Shown here: piece by piece, positions 39,748 through 47,765 of the stretch | Numbering within the stretch: the first letter of the stretch is position 1 | Layout: every line of letters starts with the position of its first letter | Assembly (NCBI RefSeq): GCF_030070105.1 | Contig: NZ_JASJOO010000003.1 | Span: 605,155 to 669,154, forward strand | DNA from: Bermanella sp. WJH001 | GTDB taxonomy: Bacteria > Pseudomonadota > Gammaproteobacteria > Pseudomonadales > Oceanobacteraceae | Direction of reading: 5' to 3' | Length of the DNA stretch: 64,000 nucleotides | Notes under the pieces: model-generated | Told to the model about the DNA's origin: nothing | Database searches by the model: none | What the model saw: the letters and a program-made list of their open reading frames with translations, nothing else | Made by a program: the position numbers and the translations under genes

Positions 39748-40881
39748 TTAATCGTCAGCAAATAATGCGTTAATAAATTGCTCACGATCAAAAGGACGTA
39801 AATCATCTATCTGCTCACCCACCCCAATAAAACGCACAGGTAAGGCCAGCTCTTTGGCGATGGCGAAAATCACACCGCCTTTTGCAGTACCATCTAGTTT
39901 ACTTAAACTAATACTGTTCACGCCCACCGCTTGTTGGAACAACTTGGCTTGGCTTAAGGCGTTTTGACCGGTACCGGCATCCAATACCAGCATCACTTCG
40001 TGGGGGGCGTTTTCATCAATTTTTTTCATCACACGCACCACTTTTTCAAGCTCTTGCATCAAGTGGGCTTTGTTTTGTAAACGCCCTGCGGTATCGGCAA
40101 TCAGGACATCGACTTTTTTCGCTTTGGCGCTTTGTACGGCATCAAAAATAACCGAGGCACTGTCTGCCCCTGTGTGCTGCGCAACCACATGCACATTGTT
40201 GCGATCACCCCAGGTTTGCAGCTGTTCAACCGCCGCAGCACGGAAGGTATCACCGGCTGCCAGCATCACTGATTTACCTTGAGCCTGAAAGCGTTTCGCC
40301 ATTTTGCCAATGGTGGTGGTTTTACCCACACCGTTTACACCCACCATTAAAATCACAAATGGGCTGTCGGATTTTGGAATCTCAAGCGGCGCGTGGCATG
40401 GCTCAAGCAATTCAGTCAGGCTCACTTTTAACGCTTCATATAACGCACCTGAATCTTTAAGCTCTTTACGAGAAGCGCGGGCGGTTAAGTCGTTAATAAT
40501 CTCTTGGGTGGCGGCGACACCAATATCGGCCATGAGTAATTGGGTTTCGATCTCTTCCAACAGGTCGTCATCAATTTCTTTTTTGCCCAGTAATAAGTCA
40601 CCAAGACCATCTGCCAAGCCAGAACGTGTACGAGATAAACCAGCTTTGATGCGCGCAAAAAAACCCGCTTTTGTCGCTGGTTCACTTTCATCTTTAGGTG
40701 CAGGTTTATCCACAACTGGCGCTTGAATCACCTCGAGTTCGGATGCTGCTTCAGGCTGCACATTATCCACAGGAGTGTCGGCAGGCGCGGGTGTGTTTAA
40801 TTCTTGCTCAATCGCATGTTCTGATGGTTGAGACTTGGCGGCGTTTTCCGCCTTTTTTTTCGATTTTCCCCAGCCAAACAT
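39748..40881 (-). CDS. ftsY: Signal recognition particle receptor FtsY
   Basis: FtsY is the membrane-associated GTPase that receives ribosomes bound by the signal recognition particle. The 377 residues begin with a charged, acidic A-domain (about residues 1-75), followed by the NG domain: GVNGVGKTTTIGKMA, the DTAGRLQNKAHLMQEL region and SKLDGTAKGGVIF. It is the first gene of ftsY-ftsE-ftsX and diverges from the M16-like gene. Confidence 0.97.
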   Translation of the reverse strand: MFGWGKSKKKAENAAKSQPSEHAIEQELNTPAPADTPVDNVQPEAASELEVIQAPVVDKPAPKDESEPATKAGFFARIKAGLSRTRSGLADGLGDLLLGKKEIDDDLLEEIETQLLMADIGVAATQEIINDLTARASRKELKDSGALYEALKVSLTELLEPCHAPLEIPKSDSPFVILMVGVNGVGKTTTIGKMAKRFQAQGKSVMLAAGDTFRAAAVEQLQTWGDRNNVHVVAQHTGADSASVIFDAVQSAKAKKVDVLIADTAGRLQNKAHLMQELEKVVRVMKKIDENAPHEVMLVLDAGTGQNALSQAKLFQQAVGVNSISLSKLDGTAKGGVIFAIAKELALPVRFIGVGEQIDDLRPFDREQFINALFADD

Positions 40882-40992
40882 GGGCCTAGTTCCACCTAAT
40901 GCTATAAAACGGCTATCCTAACATTAGTCGCCTTTAAATACCGCTATGAGTTAGGCCAGCCATAATAAAAACTAGGCTTCTAAGGATAGAGT

Positions 40993-42153
40993 ATGCCCAC
41001 CGACCACCAACCGACTTTTAGTCGCACCAGTTTGAACATTCTGATTCTGGTTTGCGTGATACTGATCCTCATATTTGGGCAAGCATCCAAAGATGATGGC
41101 CAAATAGAACTTCCCCCTGTGCCAAAATTGGACATAAGCATTTGGCAAACAGACAGTGGTGCCAGTGTTTGGTTTAGCCCAAAACTCAGTGAAGATATTT
41201 ATGTACAGCTGCATTACTTGGCAGGGTTTAGTTTCAACCAAGGAGACTTTGCCGCTGGCACTAGCCAATTATTAGTCAGTCTATTGAATCATCAGGCTCG
41301 GCAAATGAAATTACCTGCGCAATTTGTGTTAAGCCCTGATTTTATAGAGGTCAGCATTAAGCTCAGTACCGATGCACTGACCATGAACGAGCAAATCAAA
41401 CACCTAACCCGCTTGCTGTACCGGCCAAAACTGCCAGCAGCGCAATTAAACGCCGCCAAAAATATTTTGCCCAACCACCTTGATGAACTTTGGCAGCAAG
41501 CCTATTTGGATCACGCCTATGAAGGCCCTAAACATGGCACAATAAAAAGCATAGGGGGCATACATCGCGCCAGCGTACAAAAATTCCAACAAGGTTTTTT
41601 ACATCCTCAACGTTTATTTGCCAGCATCACCGGCAACATCAACGAAAAAGCGGCACAAATTATTATGGAGTCGTTACTGCCTAAAACCATGCACACAGCC
41701 AATGCGCTTACACACCACCCAAGCCAAGCAACCGCGACCTATCAACACAGTAATGTGGGTTTAGTGGTACTACCCGGAGGTTTTGAGAACCCAGAAACCC
41801 TCACTGCACAAACCATGTTGATTAATGTGCTCAAACAAATTCAGCCCACTCAAATGCAATTGATCCACGGCAATAGCAATAACAGCTTGCTCATTGAACA
41901 GTGGCCTAGCCTACAAAGCAGCATAGACACAGACTTAGATTCCGATATCATGCGCCTAGCAAAACGCCAGAGCATCAAAGACGCCGTCGAAAGCACACAA
42001 ACCGCACTGCCATTAAGTGAATTTTTAGTGCGGTTAAATCGGTATCACCTACCCAGTAGTTTTTTGCACACCCACTTTGATGCCATAGAACGCTGGCACG
42101 CAAAAGATTGGAAAGACGCTAAACAGCAATGGCTGCTCAAACCGCAGCAATAG
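40993..42153 (+). CDS. M16 peptidase-like protein without the zinc motif
   Basis: The 386 residues start with one membrane anchor (LNILILVCVILILIFGQAS) and then show the fold pattern of M16 (insulinase-type) half-subunits, such as VWFSPKLSEDIYVQLHYLAG and RLFASITGNINEKAAQ. The catalytic HxxEH motif is missing: the place where it would be reads AGTSQLLVSLLNHQ. It is thus probably not a peptidase. In pseudomonads two M16 genes stand between ftsY and rsmD; here only this inactive-type one remains. The stop lies 20 bases before rsmD. Confidence 0.7.
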   Translation: MPTDHQPTFSRTSLNILILVCVILILIFGQASKDDGQIELPPVPKLDISIWQTDSGASVWFSPKLSEDIYVQLHYLAGFSFNQGDFAAGTSQLLVSLLNHQARQMKLPAQFVLSPDFIEVSIKLSTDALTMNEQIKHLTRLLYRPKLPAAQLNAAKNILPNHLDELWQQAYLDHAYEGPKHGTIKSIGGIHRASVQKFQQGFLHPQRLFASITGNINEKAAQIIMESLLPKTMHTANALTHHPSQATATYQHSNVGLVVLPGGFENPETLTAQTMLINVLKQIQPTQMQLIHGNSNNSLLIEQWPSLQSSIDTDLDSDIMRLAKRQSIKDAVESTQTALPLSEFLVRLNRYHLPSSFLHTHFDAIERWHAKDWKDAKQQWLLKPQQ

Positions 42154-42173
42154 AATTTTGTAATAGGTATTTC

Positions 42174-42743
42174 ATGGCCAAACCCACAGGCAATCGTTTA
42201 CGCATCATTGGCGGACAATGGCGCTCTCGTCTCCTGCCTTTTCCTGATGTTGAAGGTTTACGCCCCACTACAGACCGCGTACGCGAAACCGTCTTTAATT
42301 GGCTACAACCATATTTACCAGGGGCACAAGTATTAGACGTATTTGCAGGCTCAGGTGCACTAGGATTTGAAGCGCTTTCCCGTGAAGCGGGATTTGTGAA
42401 TTTATTAGAGCGCAGCCAAAAAGCCGCCAAACAATTACAAGAAAACGCCAAAACCCTTAACGCCAAAAATTGCAACGTACACATGGGCGACGCCATTCAA
42501 ATCTTGGCAACCCTCACTACCCAGTTTGATGTTATTTTTCTCGACCCGCCTTTTGGCAAAGGTTTATTACCGCAGTGCATCGAATTAATTGAGCAGCACA
42601 ATTTAATTAAAACCCAAGGCTGGGTGTACATAGAAAGCGAGCAAGAACTTACCGATTTAAATATCCCAAAACATTGGCGTTTGCATCGCGAGAAAAAAGC
42701 AGGACAAGTGAAACTGCGATTGTTTGAAGTAATGAACAAATAA
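42174..42743 (+). CDS. rsmD: 16S rRNA (guanine(966)-N2)-methyltransferase
   Basis: RsmD methylates G966 of 16S rRNA in the assembled small subunit. The 189 residues contain LRIIGGQWRSRLLPFPD, the SAM motif VLDVFAGSGALGFEALSR and the catalytic DVIFLDPPFGKG. The ATG at 42174 was preferred over 42129, which would overlap the upstream gene by 25 bases. It follows the M16-like gene, a conserved neighbourhood. Confidence 0.96.
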   Translation: MAKPTGNRLRIIGGQWRSRLLPFPDVEGLRPTTDRVRETVFNWLQPYLPGAQVLDVFAGSGALGFEALSREAGFVNLLERSQKAAKQLQENAKTLNAKNCNVHMGDAIQILATLTTQFDVIFLDPPFGKGLLPQCIELIEQHNLIKTQGWVYIESEQELTDLNIPKHWRLHREKKAGQVKLRLFEVMNK

Positions 42744-42746
42744 AAT

Positions 42747-42773
42747 AAAAAAGCCTGCCAAGCAGGCTTTTTT
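42747..42773 (+). terminator. Terminator of rsmD
   Basis: The stem AAAAAAGCCTGC/GCAGGCTTTTTT lies directly after the rsmD stop. Confidence 0.9.
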
Positions 42774-42931
42774 ATTTTAACCCCAGATATCCCTCTAAAG
42801 GCCGCTCTAGGCTAATACAATAGAACCAAACATAAATATTTAACTTATTTTAATTCCAAACTTCCCCGTACTATCCTCTTAGGCCCATCTGTCTTGGCTG
42901 CATATCATTAAAAACACAATGAGAGCGAGAG

Positions 42932-44410
42932 ATGAAACATACCCCACTAATTATTTTGCTTATCTGTCTAGCCGCGTGCTCGCCAGATAACACCCAAATA
43001 AGCGATTCGAATTATCAACCTTTTCCTAATGGTTATGGCTATATGGAAAACTTAGATGCCCTGCAAAAAGCCACTGACGATGGCAACAAATCGGTTATTC
43101 GTGATCACGCATGGAAACTATGGGCCGGCATCATGCAGCCAGATGCCAACACAGGCTGGCCAATTTGGTTCAGCTGGCAAAATACCACGGCCGCATTTGC
43201 AGCAGCACCATCAGACCCAACTGCAAAACCCGCCAAGCCGCTTGTACCAAAAACCTTACGTCACATAAACGCTGCCAATGTGCCAAACGTGAATACCAAG
43301 GCACCCATTTATTGTGTACCCAATGAAGTGCAAACACTTTATTCAAGTGTGATTAGTTACGACTCTCACGGCCAACCTGTTATTGCTGATGGTAAGAATT
43401 TTCAAAATAACGGCGACATCATGATTGCCACCGAATCCCTTAGCCAAGAAGCATTTGATAGTATTCGCAACGACAAACTGTATTTACAGTCCACACTTGA
43501 TGAAAAATACAAACAGAAAAAAGATGTAGACGTTGCTAAAAGATCAATCGTCACCAAACACATGTACTGGCCAGTGAAAGCAAATGGTTTAACCGCCATT
43601 CCGGTTTGGAAAAATCAAATTAAACCCAGCAACCCAAATTATGCGGGCTATGAAATTTGGAATGATCTAGTGGCCGTTGATCCATCGGGTAAACAAGTCG
43701 GCGAAAAAGCCACTGTCGAATTTTTATATGGCGTGCGCCAACATCAAAAAAATTGGTACTGCCCGAAAGGTACTATTAATAAAGATAACAGCCCAGCCAT
43801 GATGCCAAGCGTGAAACAAACCGTAAACGTATATGACATTAATGATTTTTATTTTCATAAGGTCACCCAGCAAGATTGGGATAACTTTAATGACGAAGAC
43901 AAAGCGATTATCACCTCAGCAAGTTATTGGGCGAACAACCAACCATTTAATGTAGGTGATTATCTTGTGACTGTGGCCATGCACGTCAATACAAAAGAAT
44001 TGCCAAGTTGGACATTACAAAGTGTTTGGTGGGCAGACAATGACGAAATCAATAACCCCAACAACCCATACGGCAAAGACCGCCCAGTACTGCCCCATGC
44101 ACAAGGCCCGTGGCAGCATTATTTATTAACCGACTCTTATGCCGTGCCACCTAACGACAAAGGTGAAATGGACATTGCAGTGAACCCTTACATCGAAGGG
44201 GTGATTCATCCTATCGCCACCAGTTGTCGCAATTGCCATATTCGAGCAGGCTGGCCAACGGCCCCTGATTTTCGTGCAGGGACTGCAAGTTATCAAAACC
44301 CAGATTGCCCAGGGTTGCTTACGTACTTAACACCAGAAACAGCGTGTATTAAAGGATTAAGTCGTACGGATTATTTGTGGATTATTCCTGATCGTGCACT
44401 TGCTCATTGA
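42932..44410 (+). CDS. Large lipoprotein with one c-type haem motif, function unknown
   Basis: The 492 residues begin with a lipoprotein signal (LLICLAAC, lipid on C16). Near the C-terminus C432-R-N-C435-H436 is a CxxCH haem-attachment motif, within PIATSCRNCHIRAGWP. Four further cysteines (in APIYCVPN, NWYCPKG, NPDCPGLL and TACIKGL) could form two disulfides. The central part is rich in tryptophan and tyrosine (WAGIMQPDANTGWPIWFSWQ in part) and does not resemble a cytochrome domain that I know. GAGAGCGAGAG precedes the ATG. It has its own terminator and stands alone. It is probably a periplasm-facing, membrane-anchored haem protein; the partner and reaction are unknown. Confidence 0.75.
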   Translation: MKHTPLIILLICLAACSPDNTQISDSNYQPFPNGYGYMENLDALQKATDDGNKSVIRDHAWKLWAGIMQPDANTGWPIWFSWQNTTAAFAAAPSDPTAKPAKPLVPKTLRHINAANVPNVNTKAPIYCVPNEVQTLYSSVISYDSHGQPVIADGKNFQNNGDIMIATESLSQEAFDSIRNDKLYLQSTLDEKYKQKKDVDVAKRSIVTKHMYWPVKANGLTAIPVWKNQIKPSNPNYAGYEIWNDLVAVDPSGKQVGEKATVEFLYGVRQHQKNWYCPKGTINKDNSPAMMPSVKQTVNVYDINDFYFHKVTQQDWDNFNDEDKAIITSASYWANNQPFNVGDYLVTVAMHVNTKELPSWTLQSVWWADNDEINNPNNPYGKDRPVLPHAQGPWQHYLLTDSYAVPPNDKGEMDIAVNPYIEGVIHPIATSCRNCHIRAGWPTAPDFRAGTASYQNPDCPGLLTYLTPETACIKGLSRTDYLWIIPDRALAH

Positions 44411-44434
44411 TTGATTTTTTAACTGGTTAAAATA

Positions 44435-44464
44435 AAAAACGGCGAGGGTTAACTCGCCGTTTTT
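44435..44464 (+). terminator. Terminator of the haem-motif lipoprotein gene
   Basis: The stem AAAAACGGCGAG/CTCGCCGTTTTT with loop GGTTAA lies 25 bases after the stop. Confidence 0.88.
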
Positions 44465-44787
44465 ATAAAACTTGGACTAACAATATAAGAGCTAGTTCAT
44501 GTGGATGAGAATCAAATCCATAAACCTTAATGCCAACACTGCGTTTATACCAAAGGTCATCCAAATTGATAATCACTCCAAAGTTTAGTTACATCATAAC
44601 CATTTCTTCTACGCGACATAAACAAGAAACAGACTATACGATCGCGTAACGTCTTATAAATCAGAGGTATTTCTAAAACCAACTATCATGGTTATTTTAC
44701 TCTTGTTAGCAAACAACCACTAAGACTCACCCTTCGACTACCGTTCGTCCCTCACTGTTCAGGATGAACGGTTAAAGTAACAAAGCA
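44465..44787. other. Intergenic stretch without a recognisable gene
   Basis: I see no open frame with coding character here. The only structure is a palindrome CCGTTCGTCC (44741-44750) and GGATGAACGG (44762-44771), one mismatch, preceded by TTCGACTA. This resembles the common REP-like sequences of gammaproteobacteria. Confidence 0.55.
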
Positions 44788-44811
44788 AAAAGCCAGCTAT
44801 CGCTGGCTTTT
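44788..44811 (-). terminator. Terminator of the TetR gene
   Basis: The stem AAAAGCCAGC/GCTGGCTTTT with loop TATC lies 27 bases beyond the stop on the minus strand. Confidence 0.8.
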
Positions 44812-44837
44812 CATCACACTAAAATATTGAAAACCGC

Positions 44838-45500
44838 TTAAGGCAACGCAGAAAGCTGATCCAAAGATTTGCCCAGTTGCGCAGCAATGGCGGCAACCGG
44901 TTCTTTGTATTTTTCAGTTAAAAAAGGTCGCTCTAACGCGAAAATTTGATACACACCCGCGTTTAATAATTCACGGCTTTCTTCTTGGGCGTTGTCTACC
45001 AATAAATTGGTGTGCATAAACCCAAACCATGAGGTTACTAATATCCAAGTATTTAACGACAGCGCGCGCAGCTCTTCATCGTTAGCCGCAATGATGTCGG
45101 CACTGCGCAGGGCCATAAAAATCATTTCGGTGCGACTTAAGCAGCGTTTAAAAAACGCATTGTAACGTTTATGGAGGTCTGGATCGTTTTGCAATAAATG
45201 CTGCAAGTCACGATGCAAAAAGCGGTAGTCCCACAAACCTTGGAAAATAGCCTGCAAATAAATCAGTTTATCGTTTACGGTAAGGTCACGACCTTCTGGC
45301 AGCTGTAAATTTGCATCTACCTTGGCTTCGTATTCAAGGTAAATATCAAAGATGATTTGTTGTTTATTTTTGAAGTGGTAATACAAATTACCCGGGCTGA
45401 TGCCAAGATGAGAAGCGATATGATTCGTCGTGACGTTACGCTCACCCTGTTCATTAAACAGGTCAAGGCTGGCTTGTATAATACGATCACGTGTTTTCAT
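44838..45500 (-). CDS. laoR: TetR family repressor, LaoR-like
   Basis: The 220 residues start with a TetR helix-turn-helix (RIIQASLDLFNEQGERNVTTN and IASHLGISPGNLYYHFKNK). The C-terminal ligand domain is of the long type (LQAIFQGLWDYRFLHRDLQHLL). It is divergent from an aldehyde dehydrogenase gene, followed by a Tat-signal protein and a GMC oxidoreductase. This is the arrangement of laoR-laoCBA in Pseudomonas aeruginosa, where LaoR controls oxidation of long-chain alcohols and aldehydes. Symbol by synteny, from memory; ligand not tested. A palindrome in the laoC promoter is a likely operator. Confidence 0.82.
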   Translation of the reverse strand: MKTRDRIIQASLDLFNEQGERNVTTNHIASHLGISPGNLYYHFKNKQQIIFDIYLEYEAKVDANLQLPEGRDLTVNDKLIYLQAIFQGLWDYRFLHRDLQHLLQNDPDLHKRYNAFFKRCLSRTEMIFMALRSADIIAANDEELRALSLNTWILVTSWFGFMHTNLLVDNAQEESRELLNAGVYQIFALERPFLTEKYKEPVAAIAAQLGKSLDQLSALP

Positions 45501-45661
45501 ACTGCTTTCCTATTGAGGCGTTCAAATCACCGTCGTTCTGTGAGGCGTCCGTTTCACAGCTTGCTGCATTTGGGTCGTGCATTTTCGCAATCCTATTCAC
45601 TATACGCAACGACCAATTGGATTAAGGGTCAAATTCGGCCAACTGTGTGACAAATAAACAT

Positions 45662-45690
45662 TTGACCTGTAGAGTAATAACTCTAATAAT
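45662..45690 (+). promoter_or_regulatory. Promoter of the laoCBA-like operon with a palindromic operator
   Basis: TTGACC (45662-45667) and AATAAT (45685-45690) are 17 bases apart. The perfect-armed palindrome TAGAGTAATAACTCTA (45670-45685) fills the spacer, where a bound TetR-type repressor would block RNA polymerase. Confidence 0.65.
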
Positions 45691-45732
45691 AACCGAAATT
45701 CGCTACACTGCCCACTATAAGAGGATACTTGT

Positions 45733-47175
45733 ATGGTCGCCACCGCTGCTCAAATGAATGACGAACAGGCACAAATTGCATATTTGCATGATGTTTTTGC
45801 CAAACAAAAAGCCGCTTACGCCAATGCGCCATACCCAAGTGTGCAGCAACGTCGTCAAGACCTAGACAAGCTTTCTGCTATTTTGCGCGAATACAAAGAC
45901 GAACTGGCTGAGGCCATGAACACCGATTTTAGCTGCCGCTCGAAAGATGAGACCTTGCTGGCTGAGATCATGGTGACCCTTGAAGGCATCAAATATAACC
46001 GTAAAAATTTAAAAAAATGGATGAAACCCAGCCGCCGTCATGTGGGCATGTTGTTTGCGCCAGCTTCTAATAAAGTGCATTACCAACCTAAGGGTGTAAT
46101 CGGCATCATGGTGCCATGGAATTACCCAATTCAGTTAGCCGCAGCTCCTCTTGCAGCGGCACTGGCTGCCGGTAACCGCGCGGTGATTAAATTATCTGAG
46201 TTCACACCGGCCACCAATACAGTCATGCAGCGCATGTTTGCATCCGCCTTTAATGAAGACCAAGTGGCCCTTGTGTTAGGTGAAGCACAAGTGGGTGCTG
46301 AATTTTCTAACCTGCATTGGGATCACTTATTGTTTACCGGCTCAACTGCGGTTGCCCGCCATGTAATGAGTGCCGCTGGTAAAAACCTTGTGCCTGTCAC
46401 CCTTGAGCTGGGTGGCAAAAGCCCATGTATCATTACCGACAAAGCGTCATTAAAAGGGGCCGCTGAAAGTATTATTTTTGGTAAGGCCACCAACGCAGGT
46501 CAAACCTGTATCGCACCGGATTATGTATTGTGCCCTGCCAACATGGTGGATGATTTAAAAGCACAGTTAACAGCGGTCTATAAAAAATCATTCCCAACCC
46601 TGCGTGATAACAATGACTACACCGCCATAGTGAATGAACGTCAGTTTAATCGCTTGCAAGGTTACTTAAGTGACGCAAAAGAAAAAGGCGCCAACGTTGA
46701 GCCTCTTAATAATGCCAACGAAGATTTCACCGGTACCCGTAAAATTCCATTAACGTTATTAACCCAAACCACGGAAGACATGGTGGTGATGCAGGATGAA
46801 ATTTTTGGCCCGCTGTTGCCAATTTTAACCTACAACAATTTAAACGAAGCACTGGATTATATTAACGCGCACCCTCGCCCGCTCGCGTTATATTTATTTA
46901 GCCATAACAGCAATGAGCAAGAATACGTATTAGAAAATACTCACGCAGGTGGTGTGGCCATTAATGATTGCTTAACCCACATAGCCCAAGACGATATGCC
47001 GTTTGGCGGTGTCGGTGATTCTGGTATTGGCGCTTACCACGGTAAAGAAGGTTTCTTATCGTTAAGTCATGCTAAGTCTGTGCATAAAAAAGGTCGCTTC
47101 AATAGTGGCAAATTTATTCACGCACCTCACGGTCGCTTAGTGCACCGCTTAATTTATAAATTCATTATTCGTTAA
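45733..47175 (+). CDS. laoC: Aldehyde dehydrogenase, LaoC-like
   Basis: The 480-residue enzyme oxidises an aldehyde to the acid with NAD(P). Landmarks are VIGIMVPWNYPIQLAAAPLA, the glutamate in VTLELGGKSPC and the catalytic cysteine in NAGQTCIAPDYVL. General annotation would be coniferyl-aldehyde dehydrogenase family (ALDH class 3-like). Position at the head of this operon, behind a TetR gene and in front of the Tat protein and the GMC oxidase, points to the aldehyde step of long-chain alcohol oxidation, as for LaoC. The C-terminus (VHRLIYKFIIR) is hydrophobic and may touch the membrane. Confidence 0.9.
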   Translation: MVATAAQMNDEQAQIAYLHDVFAKQKAAYANAPYPSVQQRRQDLDKLSAILREYKDELAEAMNTDFSCRSKDETLLAEIMVTLEGIKYNRKNLKKWMKPSRRHVGMLFAPASNKVHYQPKGVIGIMVPWNYPIQLAAAPLAAALAAGNRAVIKLSEFTPATNTVMQRMFASAFNEDQVALVLGEAQVGAEFSNLHWDHLLFTGSTAVARHVMSAAGKNLVPVTLELGGKSPCIITDKASLKGAAESIIFGKATNAGQTCIAPDYVLCPANMVDDLKAQLTAVYKKSFPTLRDNNDYTAIVNERQFNRLQGYLSDAKEKGANVEPLNNANEDFTGTRKIPLTLLTQTTEDMVVMQDEIFGPLLPILTYNNLNEALDYINAHPRPLALYLFSHNSNEQEYVLENTHAGGVAINDCLTHIAQDDMPFGGVGDSGIGAYHGKEGFLSLSHAKSVHKKGRFNSGKFIHAPHGRLVHRLIYKFIIR

Positions 47176-47193
47176 GCGATCAAACAGCCCACT

Positions 47194-47739
47194 ATGAATA
47201 GACGTGATTTTTTAAAACTCTCTGCCGCAGGTTCTGCGGCACTGACGGCAACAGCATTCACAGCAACCTTATCCGGTTGCTCTGAATCATTACCAAGCAA
47301 TGGCCAATGGAAAGTACTGCGCGAAAAAGACCGTATTTTTTTAAGCGCTGTGGCCCCTGTTATGCTCAAGGGCAGCCTGCCTGAAGAGAGCCAAGCTCGT
47401 CAGCAAGGCATCAATATCATGTTAAAAAATATTGATATCGGCATTTCAAAACTTGGACCCCATAACAGCAAACAAATTTCTGATTTATTTACCTTACTGA
47501 ATTTTGGTTTAAGTCGCGGCTTAACCACAGGTGTGTGGAGCAGTTGGGAAAATGCATCTGAAGCTGAAATAGAAAACTTCTTGAATCGTTGGCGCGACAG
47601 TTCCGTCAGCTTATTTAACATGGCTTATAACGGCTTAAACAAACTCATGTGCGCCACCTGGTTTGGCCAAAGTGCCGCTTGGCAAAATGTTGGGTACCCA
47701 GGCCCTTTGTACCCTGATGTATTAATTACCAAATCTTAA
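47194..47739 (+). CDS. laoB: Tat-exported accessory protein, LaoB-like
   Basis: The 181 residues begin with a twin-arginine signal MNRRDFLKLSAAGSAALTAT in which RRDFLK is the Tat motif. A cysteine follows at the end of the signal (LSGCSES), so lipidation is possible. The mature part is helical with several tryptophans (VWSSWENAS, MCATWFGQSAAWQNVGYPG) and resembles small subunits that accompany GMC dehydrogenases (gluconate dehydrogenase subunit 3-like). It is set between the aldehyde dehydrogenase and the GMC gene, as LaoB in Pseudomonas. It probably exports or anchors the GMC partner, which has no signal of its own. Confidence 0.82.
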   Translation: MNRRDFLKLSAAGSAALTATAFTATLSGCSESLPSNGQWKVLREKDRIFLSAVAPVMLKGSLPEESQARQQGINIMLKNIDIGISKLGPHNSKQISDLFTLLNFGLSRGLTTGVWSSWENASEAEIENFLNRWRDSSVSLFNMAYNGLNKLMCATWFGQSAAWQNVGYPGPLYPDVLITKS

Positions 47740-47765
47740 CGATTCACTTGGCGGATAATAATTAA

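Noticed and set aside
40304-40726. 140-codon plus-strand open frame within ftsY
   Set aside because: It is the complement of the NG domain of ftsY; no independent evidence for a gene.
45733-47175. Coniferyl-aldehyde dehydrogenase in lignin degradation
   Set aside because: The family name would suggest it, but no aromatic pathway genes are adjacent, and the operon matches laoCBA.
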